A DNA stretch of 64,000 nt, from NCBI RefSeq assembly GCF_014154935.1, contig NZ_JACEHH010000033.1, positions 1 to 64,000 on the forward strand, in the 5' to 3' direction. The notes under the pieces are model-generated. The model ran no database searches, was not told the origin of the DNA, and saw only the letters and a list, made by a program, of their open reading frames with translations. The translations under genes were made by a program, and so were the position numbers. Of this stretch, positions 27,715-35,601 are shown piece after piece. Numbering within the stretch: the stretch's first letter is position 1; every line of letters begins with the position of its first letter. The DNA is from Stieleria mannarensis. GTDB lineage: Bacteria > Planctomycetota > Planctomycetia > Pirellulales > Pirellulaceae.

Positions 27715-29076
27715 ATGAGATCCCTTCTACGAATCGTTTTTTCGGTCGTGCTGTTCAGCACATTTTTCCTGAACGTCAGCCCCGCCGCGCCGCCGAACAT
27801 CGTCCTGCTGCTCAGCGACGACATGGCGTGGACCGACTATGGGTTCATGGGCCACCCGGACATCCAAACGCCGAACTTGGACAAACTGGCGTCGCAGTCC
27901 GCCGTGTTCCCCCGCGGCTATGTGCCGACCGGGTTGTGCCGGCCGTCCTTGGCGACGCTGTTGACCGGGCACTACGCATCGACTCACGGTGTGACCGGCA
28001 ACGATCCGTCACCCAAGTACGCGGCACGAGACTCTGAACTGTTCAACCAGCGGCGTGCGCAACTGATTTCGTATCTGGATCAATTCGAAACCGTTCCCGA
28101 AGCGCTCGGCAAGCTGGGCTACCTGAGTCATCAAAGTGGAAAGTTGTGGGAGGGCAGTTATCAGAACGCCGGATTCACCCATGGCATGACGCGAGGGTTT
28201 CCTGAACAAGGTGGACGTCACGGCGATGACGGATTGAAAATCGGCCGCCAAGGCATCGAGCCAATCAACGAGTTTCTTGATTTGGCGGTTGACCAAAACA
28301 AACCGTTCTATCTGTGGTACGCCCCGTTCCTGCCGCACACCCCACACACGCCCCCCAAGCGTTTGCTGGACAAATACCGCGACGGACGACCGATCACGAT
28401 CGCCAAGTATTACGCGATGTGTGAATGGTTTGATGAAACCTGCGGCCAGTTGATGGAGTCGTTGCGGCAGCGCGGGCTCGATGACAACACGTTGATCGTC
28501 TATCTGACCGACAACGGTTGGATTCAAAACCCGGAAAAGAACGGGTATGCACCGCGGAGCAAGCAAACGCCGTATGAAGGCGGAGTGCGGACGCCGATCT
28601 TTTACTGGATGCCGGGCAAGATCAAAGCCGGCACGCGTCCCGAATTGGTTAGCAGCATCGACATCTATCCGACCATGTTGGCTGCCGCCGGTGCGCCCGT
28701 GCCGGACGATCGGCCGGGGTTGAACCTGATGCCTCATCTGACCAGCGGCGATGCAATCCCCCGGGAGACGATTTTTGGTGAAGGGTTCGCGCACGATATC
28801 GCCGATATCGAAGACCCCGAAGCTTCGTTGCTGTACCGCTGGTGCATCCAGGGCAAATGGAAATTGCTGCTGACATATGATGGTGAGGTCAATCGATACC
28901 AGTCGACGCATCCGCGGACCGAGAAAGGGCCGCAATTGTTCGATCTGATCGCCGACCCGACCGAAGAGAAAAACCTGGCCAGACAGCATCCCGACGTGGT
29001 TGCCCGGTTGGCCGAAAAAATCCATCAATGGTATCCCGTCAAACGAGCCAAAACGATTACGACGCCATCGCCATGA
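27715..29076 (+). CDS. Secreted sulfatase (S1-like)
   Basis: 453 residues with an N-terminal signal peptide (LLRIVFSVVLFSTFFLNV, cleavage near PAA). The alkaline-phosphatase-like sulfatase fold shows metal-binding LLLSDDMAW (Asp35, Asp36) and the active-site segment GLCRPSLATLLTG with Cys75 as the formylglycine precursor. The usual CxPxR signature has Leu79 in place of Arg. YLTDNGW carries the second metal pair. The C-terminal subdomain includes KWKLLLTYDGEVN and LFDLIADPTEEKNLA. It would hydrolyse sulfate esters, probably of algal polysaccharide, outside the cytoplasm. It is the first gene of a three-gene operon with four-base overlaps. Confidence 0.92.
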   Translation: MRSLLRIVFSVVLFSTFFLNVSPAAPPNIVLLLSDDMAWTDYGFMGHPDIQTPNLDKLASQSAVFPRGYVPTGLCRPSLATLLTGHYASTHGVTGNDPSPKYAARDSELFNQRRAQLISYLDQFETVPEALGKLGYLSHQSGKLWEGSYQNAGFTHGMTRGFPEQGGRHGDDGLKIGRQGIEPINEFLDLAVDQNKPFYLWYAPFLPHTPHTPPKRLLDKYRDGRPITIAKYYAMCEWFDETCGQLMESLRQRGLDDNTLIVYLTDNGWIQNPEKNGYAPRSKQTPYEGGVRTPIFYWMPGKIKAGTRPELVSSIDIYPTMLAAAGAPVPDDRPGLNLMPHLTSGDAIPRETIFGEGFAHDIADIEDPEASLLYRWCIQGKWKLLLTYDGEVNRYQSTHPRTEKGPQLFDLIADPTEEKNLARQHPDVVARLAEKIHQWYPVKRAKTITTPSP

Positions 29077-29705
29077 TTCGAACCACTTTTTTGATTCCGC
29101 TGACGTTGTGTTTGTCGGTCTGTGTGGCCGCGACGTCCGCCAGTGCCGGCAAGTACAACACGGTCTTGGACATCGGGGACAGTGCCCCGGCCTGGAACGC
29201 ACTGCCGGGGACCGACGGCCGCGAGCACTCCCTCAAGTCGCTGGCGGATTCCAAGGTGGTGGTCGTCGTGTTCACTTGCAATTCCTGCCCCTACGCGGTC
29301 GACGCCGAGCAGCGGATCAACGCACTTGTCGATCGGTACCAGGGCAAGTCTGTTGCGGTGGTGGCGATCAACGTCAACAAGGTGGAACAAGACCGGCTGC
29401 CGGCGATGAAGCAGCGGGCCAAGGAACAAGGGTTCAAGTACCCGTACCTGTGGGACGAGTCGCAGCAGATTGCCAAGGATTATGGGGCCAAGTACACGCC
29501 CCAGTTTTTTGTGTTGGACGGAGATCGCAAGGTCGTCTACATGGGAGCGATGGATGACAGTCCGGCCGGGGATGAAGTGACGAAGACCTATGTTATTGAC
29601 GCGGTGGATGCCACTTTGTCTGGCAACCCGGTCGCGATTACCGAGACGATTCCGATCGGTTGTCGGATTCGGATCGAACGCCAGCGTCGCAAGTCGCAGC
29701 GGTGA
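29073..29705 (+). CDS. Secreted thioredoxin-like (redoxin/AhpC-TSA) protein
   Basis: 210 residues from ATG at 29073, overlapping the sulfatase stop as ATGA, so translation is coupled. A signal peptide (TTFLIPLTLCLSVCVAA, cleavage near SASA) precedes a thioredoxin fold. Cys69 and Cys72 lie in FTCNSCPYA, a redox-active CxxCP motif. It is followed by VAVVAINVNKVEQD, the cis-Pro loop YTPQFFVLD and VVYMGAMDD. It probably acts as a periplasmic thiol oxidoreductase or peroxidase. The tail after residue 190 (IPIGCRIRIERQRRKS) carries another cysteine. Coupling to the sulfatase could mean thiol handling for a formylglycine or disulfide, but that is speculative. Confidence 0.88.
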   Translation: MIRTTFLIPLTLCLSVCVAATSASAGKYNTVLDIGDSAPAWNALPGTDGREHSLKSLADSKVVVVVFTCNSCPYAVDAEQRINALVDRYQGKSVAVVAINVNKVEQDRLPAMKQRAKEQGFKYPYLWDESQQIAKDYGAKYTPQFFVLDGDRKVVYMGAMDDSPAGDEVTKTYVIDAVDATLSGNPVAITETIPIGCRIRIERQRRKSQR

Positions 29706-30016
29706 GTCATCCACGTCGCGAATTTCATGCCCCGCCGCGTCCCCGCAACAGGTTTGGGGCCGTGTTGGCCGGTGCGGCCGGCGCGATCGGTTTTGCCCTG
29801 TTCACCGGATTGTTGCTGCTGATCAACGGCACCGCCGTCCTGGTCTTCTTCGGCGCGTTGGTCGATGCACAACCGGCCTGGGCGGAACGCAAAGGGCTGA
29901 TTCAATTCGGGCTGTTTGCGCTCCCGCTGGGGATGGTCGTGGTCGAATGGCTGGTGTGGGATTTTTTGTGCGGGGTGTTGTGGCGTGGGGGGCGGCGGAG
30001 CGGGAAGGTAGAATGA
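29702..30016 (+). CDS. Small membrane protein, third gene of the sulfatase operon
   Basis: 104 residues from GTG at 29702, overlapping the preceding stop as GTGA; an upstream TTG at 29660 would lie inside the thioredoxin-like gene. A basic Pro/Arg-rich N-terminus (HPRREFHAPPRPRNRFG) precedes two membrane segments, near residues 25-55 (VLAGAAGAIGFALFTGLLLL, then VLVFFGALVD) and 65-90 (FGLFALPLGMVVVEWLVWDF). The family is not recognised. Its stop is followed immediately by a GGGGCAGAATGATG array. The tight overlap supports a real gene. Confidence 0.68.
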   Translation: MSHPRREFHAPPRPRNRFGAVLAGAAGAIGFALFTGLLLLINGTAVLVFFGALVDAQPAWAERKGLIQFGLFALPLGMVVVEWLVWDFLCGVLWRGGRRSGKVE

Positions 30017-30191
30017 TCCGGCGCAGAATGATGAAGATGCCGGGCAAAACGATGGGGGCAAAATGATGGGGGCAGAATGATGGGGGCAGAATGATGGGGG
30101 CGTAAAGATAGAAGAAGAAGTGTGGCGGGAATGGTTAGCCGGGTGCGTCAGCATTCGGTCCAAACATCATTCTGCCCCGAATGGTTCTGCC
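30010..30191. repeat. GGGGCAGAATGATG array and inverted copies (family A, copy 2)
   Basis: From 30010 to 30108 there are about six units (GTAGAATGATCC, GCAGAATGATGA, then CAAAACGATGGG, CAAAATGATGGG and two exact CAGAATGATGGGGG). Inverted units CATCATTCTGCCCC and GGTTCTGCC follow at 30166-30191. The array begins at the stop of the small membrane protein gene. Confidence 0.8.
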
Positions 30192-30226
30192 TCCTCCCTA
30201 CCGCAGACCGACTCCACGGGCCGCTC

Positions 30227-30356
30227 GCTTAACGGCCTGTCGATCTAATCGAAATGAACAAGTTAACGATCAGCCGATGGGCGCTAGCCCCGGTTTTGTG
30301 GCGGCGAGAACCGCGGCTAGTGCCGTGCGGCTAATTAAATCAACAGGCCGTTAAGC
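30227..30356. repeat. Large nested palindrome AACGGCCTGT...ACAGGCCGTT (family G)
   Basis: The outer arms GCTTAACGGCCTGT and CAACAGGCCGTTAAGC enclose a second inverted pair, GCCGATGGGCGCTAGCCCCG and CGCGGCTAGTGCCGTGCGGC, around GTTTTGTGGCGGCGAGAA. I recall this as a common planctomycete intergenic element. It lies between the convergent small membrane protein and MMPL transporter genes. Confidence 0.75.
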
Positions 30357-30393
30357 TTCCCGCTGGCATGGCTTTCGAATCGTTTTGCCAGCT

Positions 30394-33177
30394 CTACCGA
30401 TCGATCGCTTTCGGCTTCGGTTTCCAGCGTCCCATCAGGGCGACAAAGCTTGGGACCAGGATGGTGCGGACGTAGAACGTGTCGATCAGGACGCCCAGGC
30501 CGAGTGCGAAGCCGAGTTCGATGATCCCTCGCAACCCGATCGCTGCGTTCGATTCGATGCCCAGCAGGTGCAGCAACCCGGGCATCCACGCCGATGCGGT
30601 CATGCTAAAGAAGGTCGCGGCCATCACCATGCCGCAGGCGGTGATGATGCCGCCGGTCCGGGAGACGGCGTGTCGGAGGGCGGAGAGCCAGCCGCTTTTA
30701 CGTTGCTCTTCAACGATCCGCGTGACCAGATAGACGTTGTAATCCTGACCGACCGCGACCAGGATCACGAACAGGAACAGCGGAAGTTTCCAGTCCAAGC
30801 CGACGTACTGGTCCGCATAGATGCCGCGGAAGAACAGCACGGTCAACCCGAGCGTCGCGTAATAGCTGAGCAGGACGGTAAAGATCAGGTACAGGCACAG
30901 CCCCAGTCGTCGGATGACGGCGATCAGAACCAGCAGGACCGCCAGCACGACCGCAATCTTGATCCGCTGGTTGTCGGCGATCGTGACGGTTCGCAGGTCG
31001 ATGATCGAGGGCGTGGTGCCCGCCAGGTAGACGCTCGATCCGGCCCAGTCCGAACTCGGATCGCGGGCGATTTCGTTGAGTGTCTGGCCGATTTGCGAAA
31101 CCAGCGTTTGTGTCTTCAGTGCAAACGGATCGCCTTCGATGATCACGTCCAGGCGTGCCAAGCGGTCTTGAAAGCGGGTGTTGTTGGAGAAGAAATAGTT
31201 CTGTGCGACGCGGTGTTGCTGCAGCGCCCTGCGTTTCCACGCATCACTGCTCAGCAGCCCCATTTCGCGGTCGGGCGGGAAGTCGCCCAGCGGATCGTTT
31301 GGCGTGCGGACGGCGACGACGCCCGGTTGGGCGTACAGCAGATCGGACAGGCTCTTGAGTTGCTTCTTGAGTTTTTCGCGGGGCTCATCTTCCGGGCGAA
31401 CCATCAGGATCGTCACCGGATTGATCTCGCCGATCTTGAAATGATCCGAAAGCAGTCGGTAGCCGCGCCGGCTGGGCGCTTCGGTGTCCAATTGGCTGCT
31501 CAAGTTGTACGTCACGGAATCTTCGTGGATCCATCCGTACCAGCCTGGAACGGCCAAGACGGCGATGCCCAACAGGAAGGCCGTCAACGGACGGCGGGTC
31601 AGCACGATCGCGATCCATTCCCACAAACCGCTCGACCGACGCGACGTCTTTGAATCGGTGTCCGGCGCGACCGACAACAGCGACCGTGTCGTCGTTTCAT
31701 CCGGGGTGACCACGTTGGGCCAGAACACGCGTGGGCCGAGTGCCCGCAGCAGTGCCGGGGCGAGTGTCAAGCAAACGACCAGCCCGACCAGCAAGCAGAT
31801 CGCGATGATCGGGCCGGTGTAATGGTACTTGCCGAACTGTGCGAACCAGAGCGTGCCGAGCCCGAAGACGGTCGTCAACGCGCTGCCCAGCAGCGCCGGC
31901 GTGACGCCCCGCAACGCCCTGCGGCAGGCGACCGGCCACTCGGCCAACGCCGCTTCTTCACGCAGTCGCGAGATCAAAAACAGGCAGTAATCCGTCCCCG
32001 CGCCGAACAGGATCACGACGATAAAGATCCGGCTGGTGGTGAACACACGGATGTCCAACCAGGGCACCACGCCCTCGATCGACCAATGCGTCAGTGTGGC
32101 CACCATCGAGGTGGAAACGACGACGGCGACACCGATGGACACCATCGGGACGGCGACCAGCAACGGCGCCCGATAGACCAGCGTCAGGATCAGCAGAATC
32201 ATGATCACGGTGATCGATTCGGTGTACCGGATCGCATCGCGGGAGGCGATCAGGGTCTCGCCGCCGATCGCCGCCGACCCGGTCATTTCCAATTCCAACT
32301 GTTCCGCACTGCCCTCGCGTTCGGGGATCCGAGCCAAGCTGTAGCTGCGGACTTGATCCAGGATCTCGCCGACCGATTCGACGGTGTGGATGTTTTCGGT
32401 CGCGGCCAGCTCGCTGCTCAGTTGCATCACGGCCAAACGTGCCGAGGGTTTGGTCAACAACGATCCCAGCACGGCGTCGTCCCAGGACAACAGATCCAAC
32501 AGCGAGTCCCAGGCGGACAGGTCCCGCTGGGCGATCGGAGTGGCAAGCGTCTCGATGTCGGGGACCAAGACCAGTGCATCGCGGGCATCGTTGTCAGCCT
32601 GTTGCTCGTCGTCACCGATCTGTTGAAGCAGTTTGGACCGATCAAAGTACGCGATCGCCATCCGCGGCTGGGTCAACGTGGGGGGCAGATCGGGGACCAT
32701 GTCGGCAAACCGCTCATAGAACCGCTGGTCCACGGCGATGCAGTGGTCGAGCGATTCCAGGGCACGTCGGAGCCATCGCTGGGCCGGCTCGGGGGCCTGA
32801 TCGATCGCGCCGCCGGTGTAGCCCAGCTCAATCGCGCGTTGCCAACAGACTTCGCCGAAACGGTGATGCAAGCGACGCAGCAAATCGTCGCCGACCATCA
32901 AGTCGATCTTGTCCAGCGGCGTTGCCTCGCGGCCGAGCACGATCACGATTTGGCTCCGCGCCCGGTCGCCGGGAAAAGCCTCATCGAGAATTCGGGCCGA
33001 TGCGACCGTGGTCATCCGTTCGGGCAAGTACTCGAAATCGCCGTCATAGGCGATGTCTTTCCAGTGCGGCGCGGTGGCAAACAGGACGACCGTTGCGGTG
33101 ATCCAAACCGCCAGCATCAACCGCCACCGCTCCGTGACGAATCTCGCGAGTCGTTCTTTGAAATCAGCGAGCATCAT
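30394..33177 (-). CDS. MMPL/RND-superfamily transporter
   Basis: About 927 residues; ATG at 33177 is chosen, with GTG 33180 and a second ATG at 33174 as neighbours. The architecture is the RND duplication: one membrane helix (residues 20-40), a large periplasmic loop, five or six helices from about 325 (TESITVIMILLILTLVYRAP through VGLVVCLTLAPALL), a helix near 525, a second loop, then five or six helices at the C-terminus. The motifs VILFGAGTDYCLFLISR and LVAVGQDYNVYLVTRIVEE are the paired MMPL core segments with the intramembrane acidic residue used for proton coupling. Cargo is unknown; lipids, hopanoids or drugs are family precedents. It is a single-gene unit convergent with the sulfatase operon. 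Confidence 0.92.
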   Translation of the reverse strand: MMLADFKERLARFVTERWRLMLAVWITATVVLFATAPHWKDIAYDGDFEYLPERMTTVASARILDEAFPGDRARSQIVIVLGREATPLDKIDLMVGDDLLRRLHHRFGEVCWQRAIELGYTGGAIDQAPEPAQRWLRRALESLDHCIAVDQRFYERFADMVPDLPPTLTQPRMAIAYFDRSKLLQQIGDDEQQADNDARDALVLVPDIETLATPIAQRDLSAWDSLLDLLSWDDAVLGSLLTKPSARLAVMQLSSELAATENIHTVESVGEILDQVRSYSLARIPEREGSAEQLELEMTGSAAIGGETLIASRDAIRYTESITVIMILLILTLVYRAPLLVAVPMVSIGVAVVVSTSMVATLTHWSIEGVVPWLDIRVFTTSRIFIVVILFGAGTDYCLFLISRLREEAALAEWPVACRRALRGVTPALLGSALTTVFGLGTLWFAQFGKYHYTGPIIAICLLVGLVVCLTLAPALLRALGPRVFWPNVVTPDETTTRSLLSVAPDTDSKTSRRSSGLWEWIAIVLTRRPLTAFLLGIAVLAVPGWYGWIHEDSVTYNLSSQLDTEAPSRRGYRLLSDHFKIGEINPVTILMVRPEDEPREKLKKQLKSLSDLLYAQPGVVAVRTPNDPLGDFPPDREMGLLSSDAWKRRALQQHRVAQNYFFSNNTRFQDRLARLDVIIEGDPFALKTQTLVSQIGQTLNEIARDPSSDWAGSSVYLAGTTPSIIDLRTVTIADNQRIKIAVVLAVLLVLIAVIRRLGLCLYLIFTVLLSYYATLGLTVLFFRGIYADQYVGLDWKLPLFLFVILVAVGQDYNVYLVTRIVEEQRKSGWLSALRHAVSRTGGIITACGMVMAATFFSMTASAWMPGLLHLLGIESNAAIGLRGIIELGFALGLGVLIDTFYVRTILVPSFVALMGRWKPKPKAIDR

Positions 33178-33364
33178 CACTGGCAAGATGTCAGAAACCC
33201 GGAATTAGAAGCACCGTGGCAGAAGCTCCGACAAGCGTACACCAAGGGAGGCGTCTTGTGATGCGGGGGACCCCCGTTGGAGATCCGGCGCCGGGAAGGG
33301 GGCTGCCTTCAAGAACTTCCCTCGGCATCAAGCTAAGGGAACAGCTCATCGCAGAATTGGATAA

Positions 33365-33406
33365 ACCCTCCCCTCGTTACGCTCGACCCTCCCTTCCAGG
33401 GAGGGT
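33365..33406. repeat. Dispersed ACCCTCCC hairpin repeat (family B, copy 2)
   Basis: ACCCTCCCCTCGTTACGCTC, then GACCCTCCCTTCCAGGGAGGGT. The upstream flank (CATCAAGCTAAGGGAACAGC) resembles the flank of the copy at 51033, so the repeat unit is longer than the hairpin. Confidence 0.75.
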
Positions 33407-33435
33407 GACGTCTTAAAAAAAACGCCCCCAATCGC

Positions 33436-33708
33436 TTACCTTCGGTCGCCGCGGCGAACCGTCGTTCCCAGAAAGATTTGCTGAATCGGTCGGGTGGCGA
33501 TGCCGCGGCTGGATTGATCCAGCATCCGAACCGTGTTCCCATAGACGTGCAGCAGCCGCCCGGGGCGGTGCTCGATGGGCATGGATTTGATCTGCTGCCG
33601 GTAGTCACCGGTCGGCAGGATGATTGGGCTCCAGCCCGTCGGTGAGGCCGCCTGAGAAAACGCGGCCGAAGCGATCATCAGAATGGTTGCTAATATTGCG
33701 TATCGCAT
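33436..33708 (-). CDS. Small secreted protein, unknown function
   Basis: 90 residues from ATG at 33708, with GGGGAA seven bases upstream; ATG at 33735 would add MKFKPGNLF. Residues 1-22 are a signal peptide (MRYAILATILMIASAAFSQA). The mature part of about 68 residues has a beta-rich look (GWSPIILPTGDYRQQIKSM, RLLHVYGNTVRML) and ends in basic residues (TTVRRGDRR). It lies upstream of, and divergent from, the DJ-1-like gene. No family is recognised. Confidence 0.66.
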   Translation of the reverse strand: MRYAILATILMIASAAFSQAASPTGWSPIILPTGDYRQQIKSMPIEHRPGRLLHVYGNTVRMLDQSSRGIATRPIQQIFLGTTVRRGDRR

Positions 33709-33818
33709 AAACAAATTCCCCGGTTTAAATTTCATTGCCACTCTAGGTCACGATTCTGATCCGGATGTTGGTCAGACTTGAAAATCACGCAACCCACCCA
33801 CCGCAAGGCACGTTCCAA

Positions 33819-34388
33819 ATGGGCAAAAAGATTTTGATGATCGTCGGAGACTACGTGGAAGATTACGAGGCGATGGTCCCGCTGCAGATTCTGCAGACGA
33901 TGGGGCATCAAGTCGACACGGTGTGTCCGGACAAACAGCCCGGTGAGACCGTGGCGACGGCGATCCACGATTTCGAGGGGGACCAGACCTACAGCGAGAA
34001 ACCCGGGCACCGTTTCGCGATCACCGCCGATTTCTCCGCGGTCGATGTCGCCCACTACGACGCCTTGGTCGTGCCGGGCGGGCGGGCGCCGGAGTACCTG
34101 CGTCTGAACGATCGCGTCTTGGAGATCGTCAAGCAGTTTGACGTCGAAAAGAAGCCCCTGGCCGCGATCTGCCACGGCCCCCAAATCCTCGCCGCAGCCG
34201 GGGTGCTGGTCGGAAAAGATTGCAGTTGCTACCCCGCGGTGCAGTTCGAAGTCACCGCCGGCGGAGGGAAATACGTCGAGCCTGCCGAGACGATGGATTC
34301 GGCCCACACGCACGGACACCTGGTCAGCGCACCGGCTTGGCCGGCCCACCCGGCCTGGATGCGGGCCTTTTTAGACCTCCTTAATTAG
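33819..34388 (+). CDS. DJ-1/PfpI-family protein
   Basis: 189 residues from ATG at 33819 ([21 protein letters not shown]). The DJ-1/PfpI alpha/beta fold is clear: an acidic residue near 15 in [19 protein letters not shown] near 85-96, and the nucleophile elbow [14 protein letters not shown] with Cys118. A histidine follows in the AHTHGH segment. Family members include proteases, glyoxalases and deglycase-like or chaperone activities; which applies cannot be told here. Length is normal. Cytoplasmic, with no signal peptide. Confidence 0.9.
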   Translation: MGKKILMIVGDYVEDYEAMVPLQILQTMGHQVDTVCPDKQPGETVATAIHDFEGDQTYSEKPGHRFAITADFSAVDVAHYDALVVPGGRAPEYLRLNDRVLEIVKQFDVEKKPLAAICHGPQILAAAGVLVGKDCSCYPAVQFEVTAGGGKYVEPAETMDSAHTHGHLVSAPAWPAHPAWMRAFLDLLN

Positions 34389-34474
34389 GCATCAAGGGCT
34401 GTTTCAGCGCATAATAGGGGCAGAACATGCCAACCGTGCTTGGCCAACCGTGATTGTCTGCCCAGGAGTTTAGA

Positions 34475-35395
34475 ATGTGCCGTTTGTCCGTACGAGTTGC
34501 CATCATTGCGTTCACGCTAGCCTTGGTGACGCAGTCGACTCTGTCCGCACAAGGAGCGAAAAAGAAGGTCGCCCCGCCGCCCAAACCGGGGCCGGTCAAA
34601 CTGCCGACCAAGGATGGTTTGGAATTGGCCGGGTATTACTTCGGGTCCAACAGGGGCAAGAACGCAATCCCGGTGATGATCGTTCACGAATGGAAGGGGC
34701 AGAAGGCACCTTACGGCAAGCTGTGCACGGCGCTTCGCGATGCCGGCTGTGCCGTGCTGGCTCTGGACTATCGCGGGCACGGCGGTTCGCGCGAATACAC
34801 CGACCCCAGCGGGACGACCCAGGAATTCGACCTGGAACGGATGCGCAAGCAGCACGTCGCGGCGATCGTCAAGTATGACCTGGACGCCGCCAAGGCCTTT
34901 TTGGAAAAGGAAAACAACGAAGAGAAGTTGAACCTGAATGCGTTGGTGGTCATCGGCATCCGCGAAGGCTGTGTGCTGGCGGCCGGCTGGACCCAACGCG
35001 ATTGGAGCTTCGTTCCGGTCGGCTCGCGCAAACAAGGCCAAGATGTCAAAGCAATGGTCCTGGTTTCCCCCAAACGCCTGCTCAAAGGGGTCCCCATCGA
35101 AACCTCGCTCGGGGTCCCCACCGTCGCCTCCTTGCCGATCATGATGGTGGTCGGCGAAGGATCCGAGGAGCAGAGTGATACCAACCGCATCTACAAACGT
35201 CTCGAAGCCGCCAAGAAACGACTCAGCGGCGGCAGGGACCCTGAGGGTTTGGAATTGATGCAAGTCAAACAGCCCCTGGGCGGACCCTTCCTGGTCAACG
35301 AGTCGGCCACGGTGATCCCCGAAATCGTCAAATTCGTGACTTCCCAAGTGCCGATCAGCGAGACCGATAATCCCTGGATCGAACGCGGCAATTGA
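34475..35395 (+). CDS. Secreted alpha/beta-hydrolase-fold protein lacking the nucleophile
   Basis: 306 residues from ATG at 34475, with AGGAG seven bases upstream. A signal peptide (VRVAIIAFTLALVTQ, cleavage near LSAQ) precedes a basic/Pro linker and a fold resembling dienelactone hydrolases: IPVMIVHEWKG, CAVLALDYRGHGGS at about 92-105, and VVIGIREGCVLAAGW at 158-172. At the nucleophile elbow the usual GxSxG reads Gly161-Ile-Arg163-Glu-Gly165, so serine is absent and hydrolase activity is doubtful. The C-terminus carries LPIMMVVGEGSEEQ at the expected acid position. It is probably a binding protein or an inactive homologue. Confidence 0.75.
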   Translation: MCRLSVRVAIIAFTLALVTQSTLSAQGAKKKVAPPPKPGPVKLPTKDGLELAGYYFGSNRGKNAIPVMIVHEWKGQKAPYGKLCTALRDAGCAVLALDYRGHGGSREYTDPSGTTQEFDLERMRKQHVAAIVKYDLDAAKAFLEKENNEEKLNLNALVVIGIREGCVLAAGWTQRDWSFVPVGSRKQGQDVKAMVLVSPKRLLKGVPIETSLGVPTVASLPIMMVVGEGSEEQSDTNRIYKRLEAAKKRLSGGRDPEGLELMQVKQPLGGPFLVNESATVIPEIVKFVTSQVPISETDNPWIERGN

Positions 35396-35403
35396 CGTCC
35401 AAC

Positions 35404-35459
35404 CGTAGCGACCTTCGCCAGAAGGTGGGCCGCGGAGAGCTTCCACGCTCTGGCGGGCT
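35404..35459. repeat. Dispersed GTAGCTAC palindrome, copy 4 (family C)
   Basis: CGTAGCGACCTTCGCCAGAA and TCCACGCTCTGGCGGGCTG. The right arm has lost the GTAGCTAC end. It lies nine bases after the stop of the preceding gene. Confidence 0.65.
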
Positions 35460-35601
35460 GGTGATTTAGTGAGTCGAAGGCACTCGTCCAATGCCACCTG
35501 CTTTCGATCACAAACAGAGCCGTAGGTGCTAGCCTCGGGCCCTACAGGTCTCGAAGGGTAATCGGCAACCCGCTGGCGAGCGTCGTCGTATCGCTGCCCC
35601 G

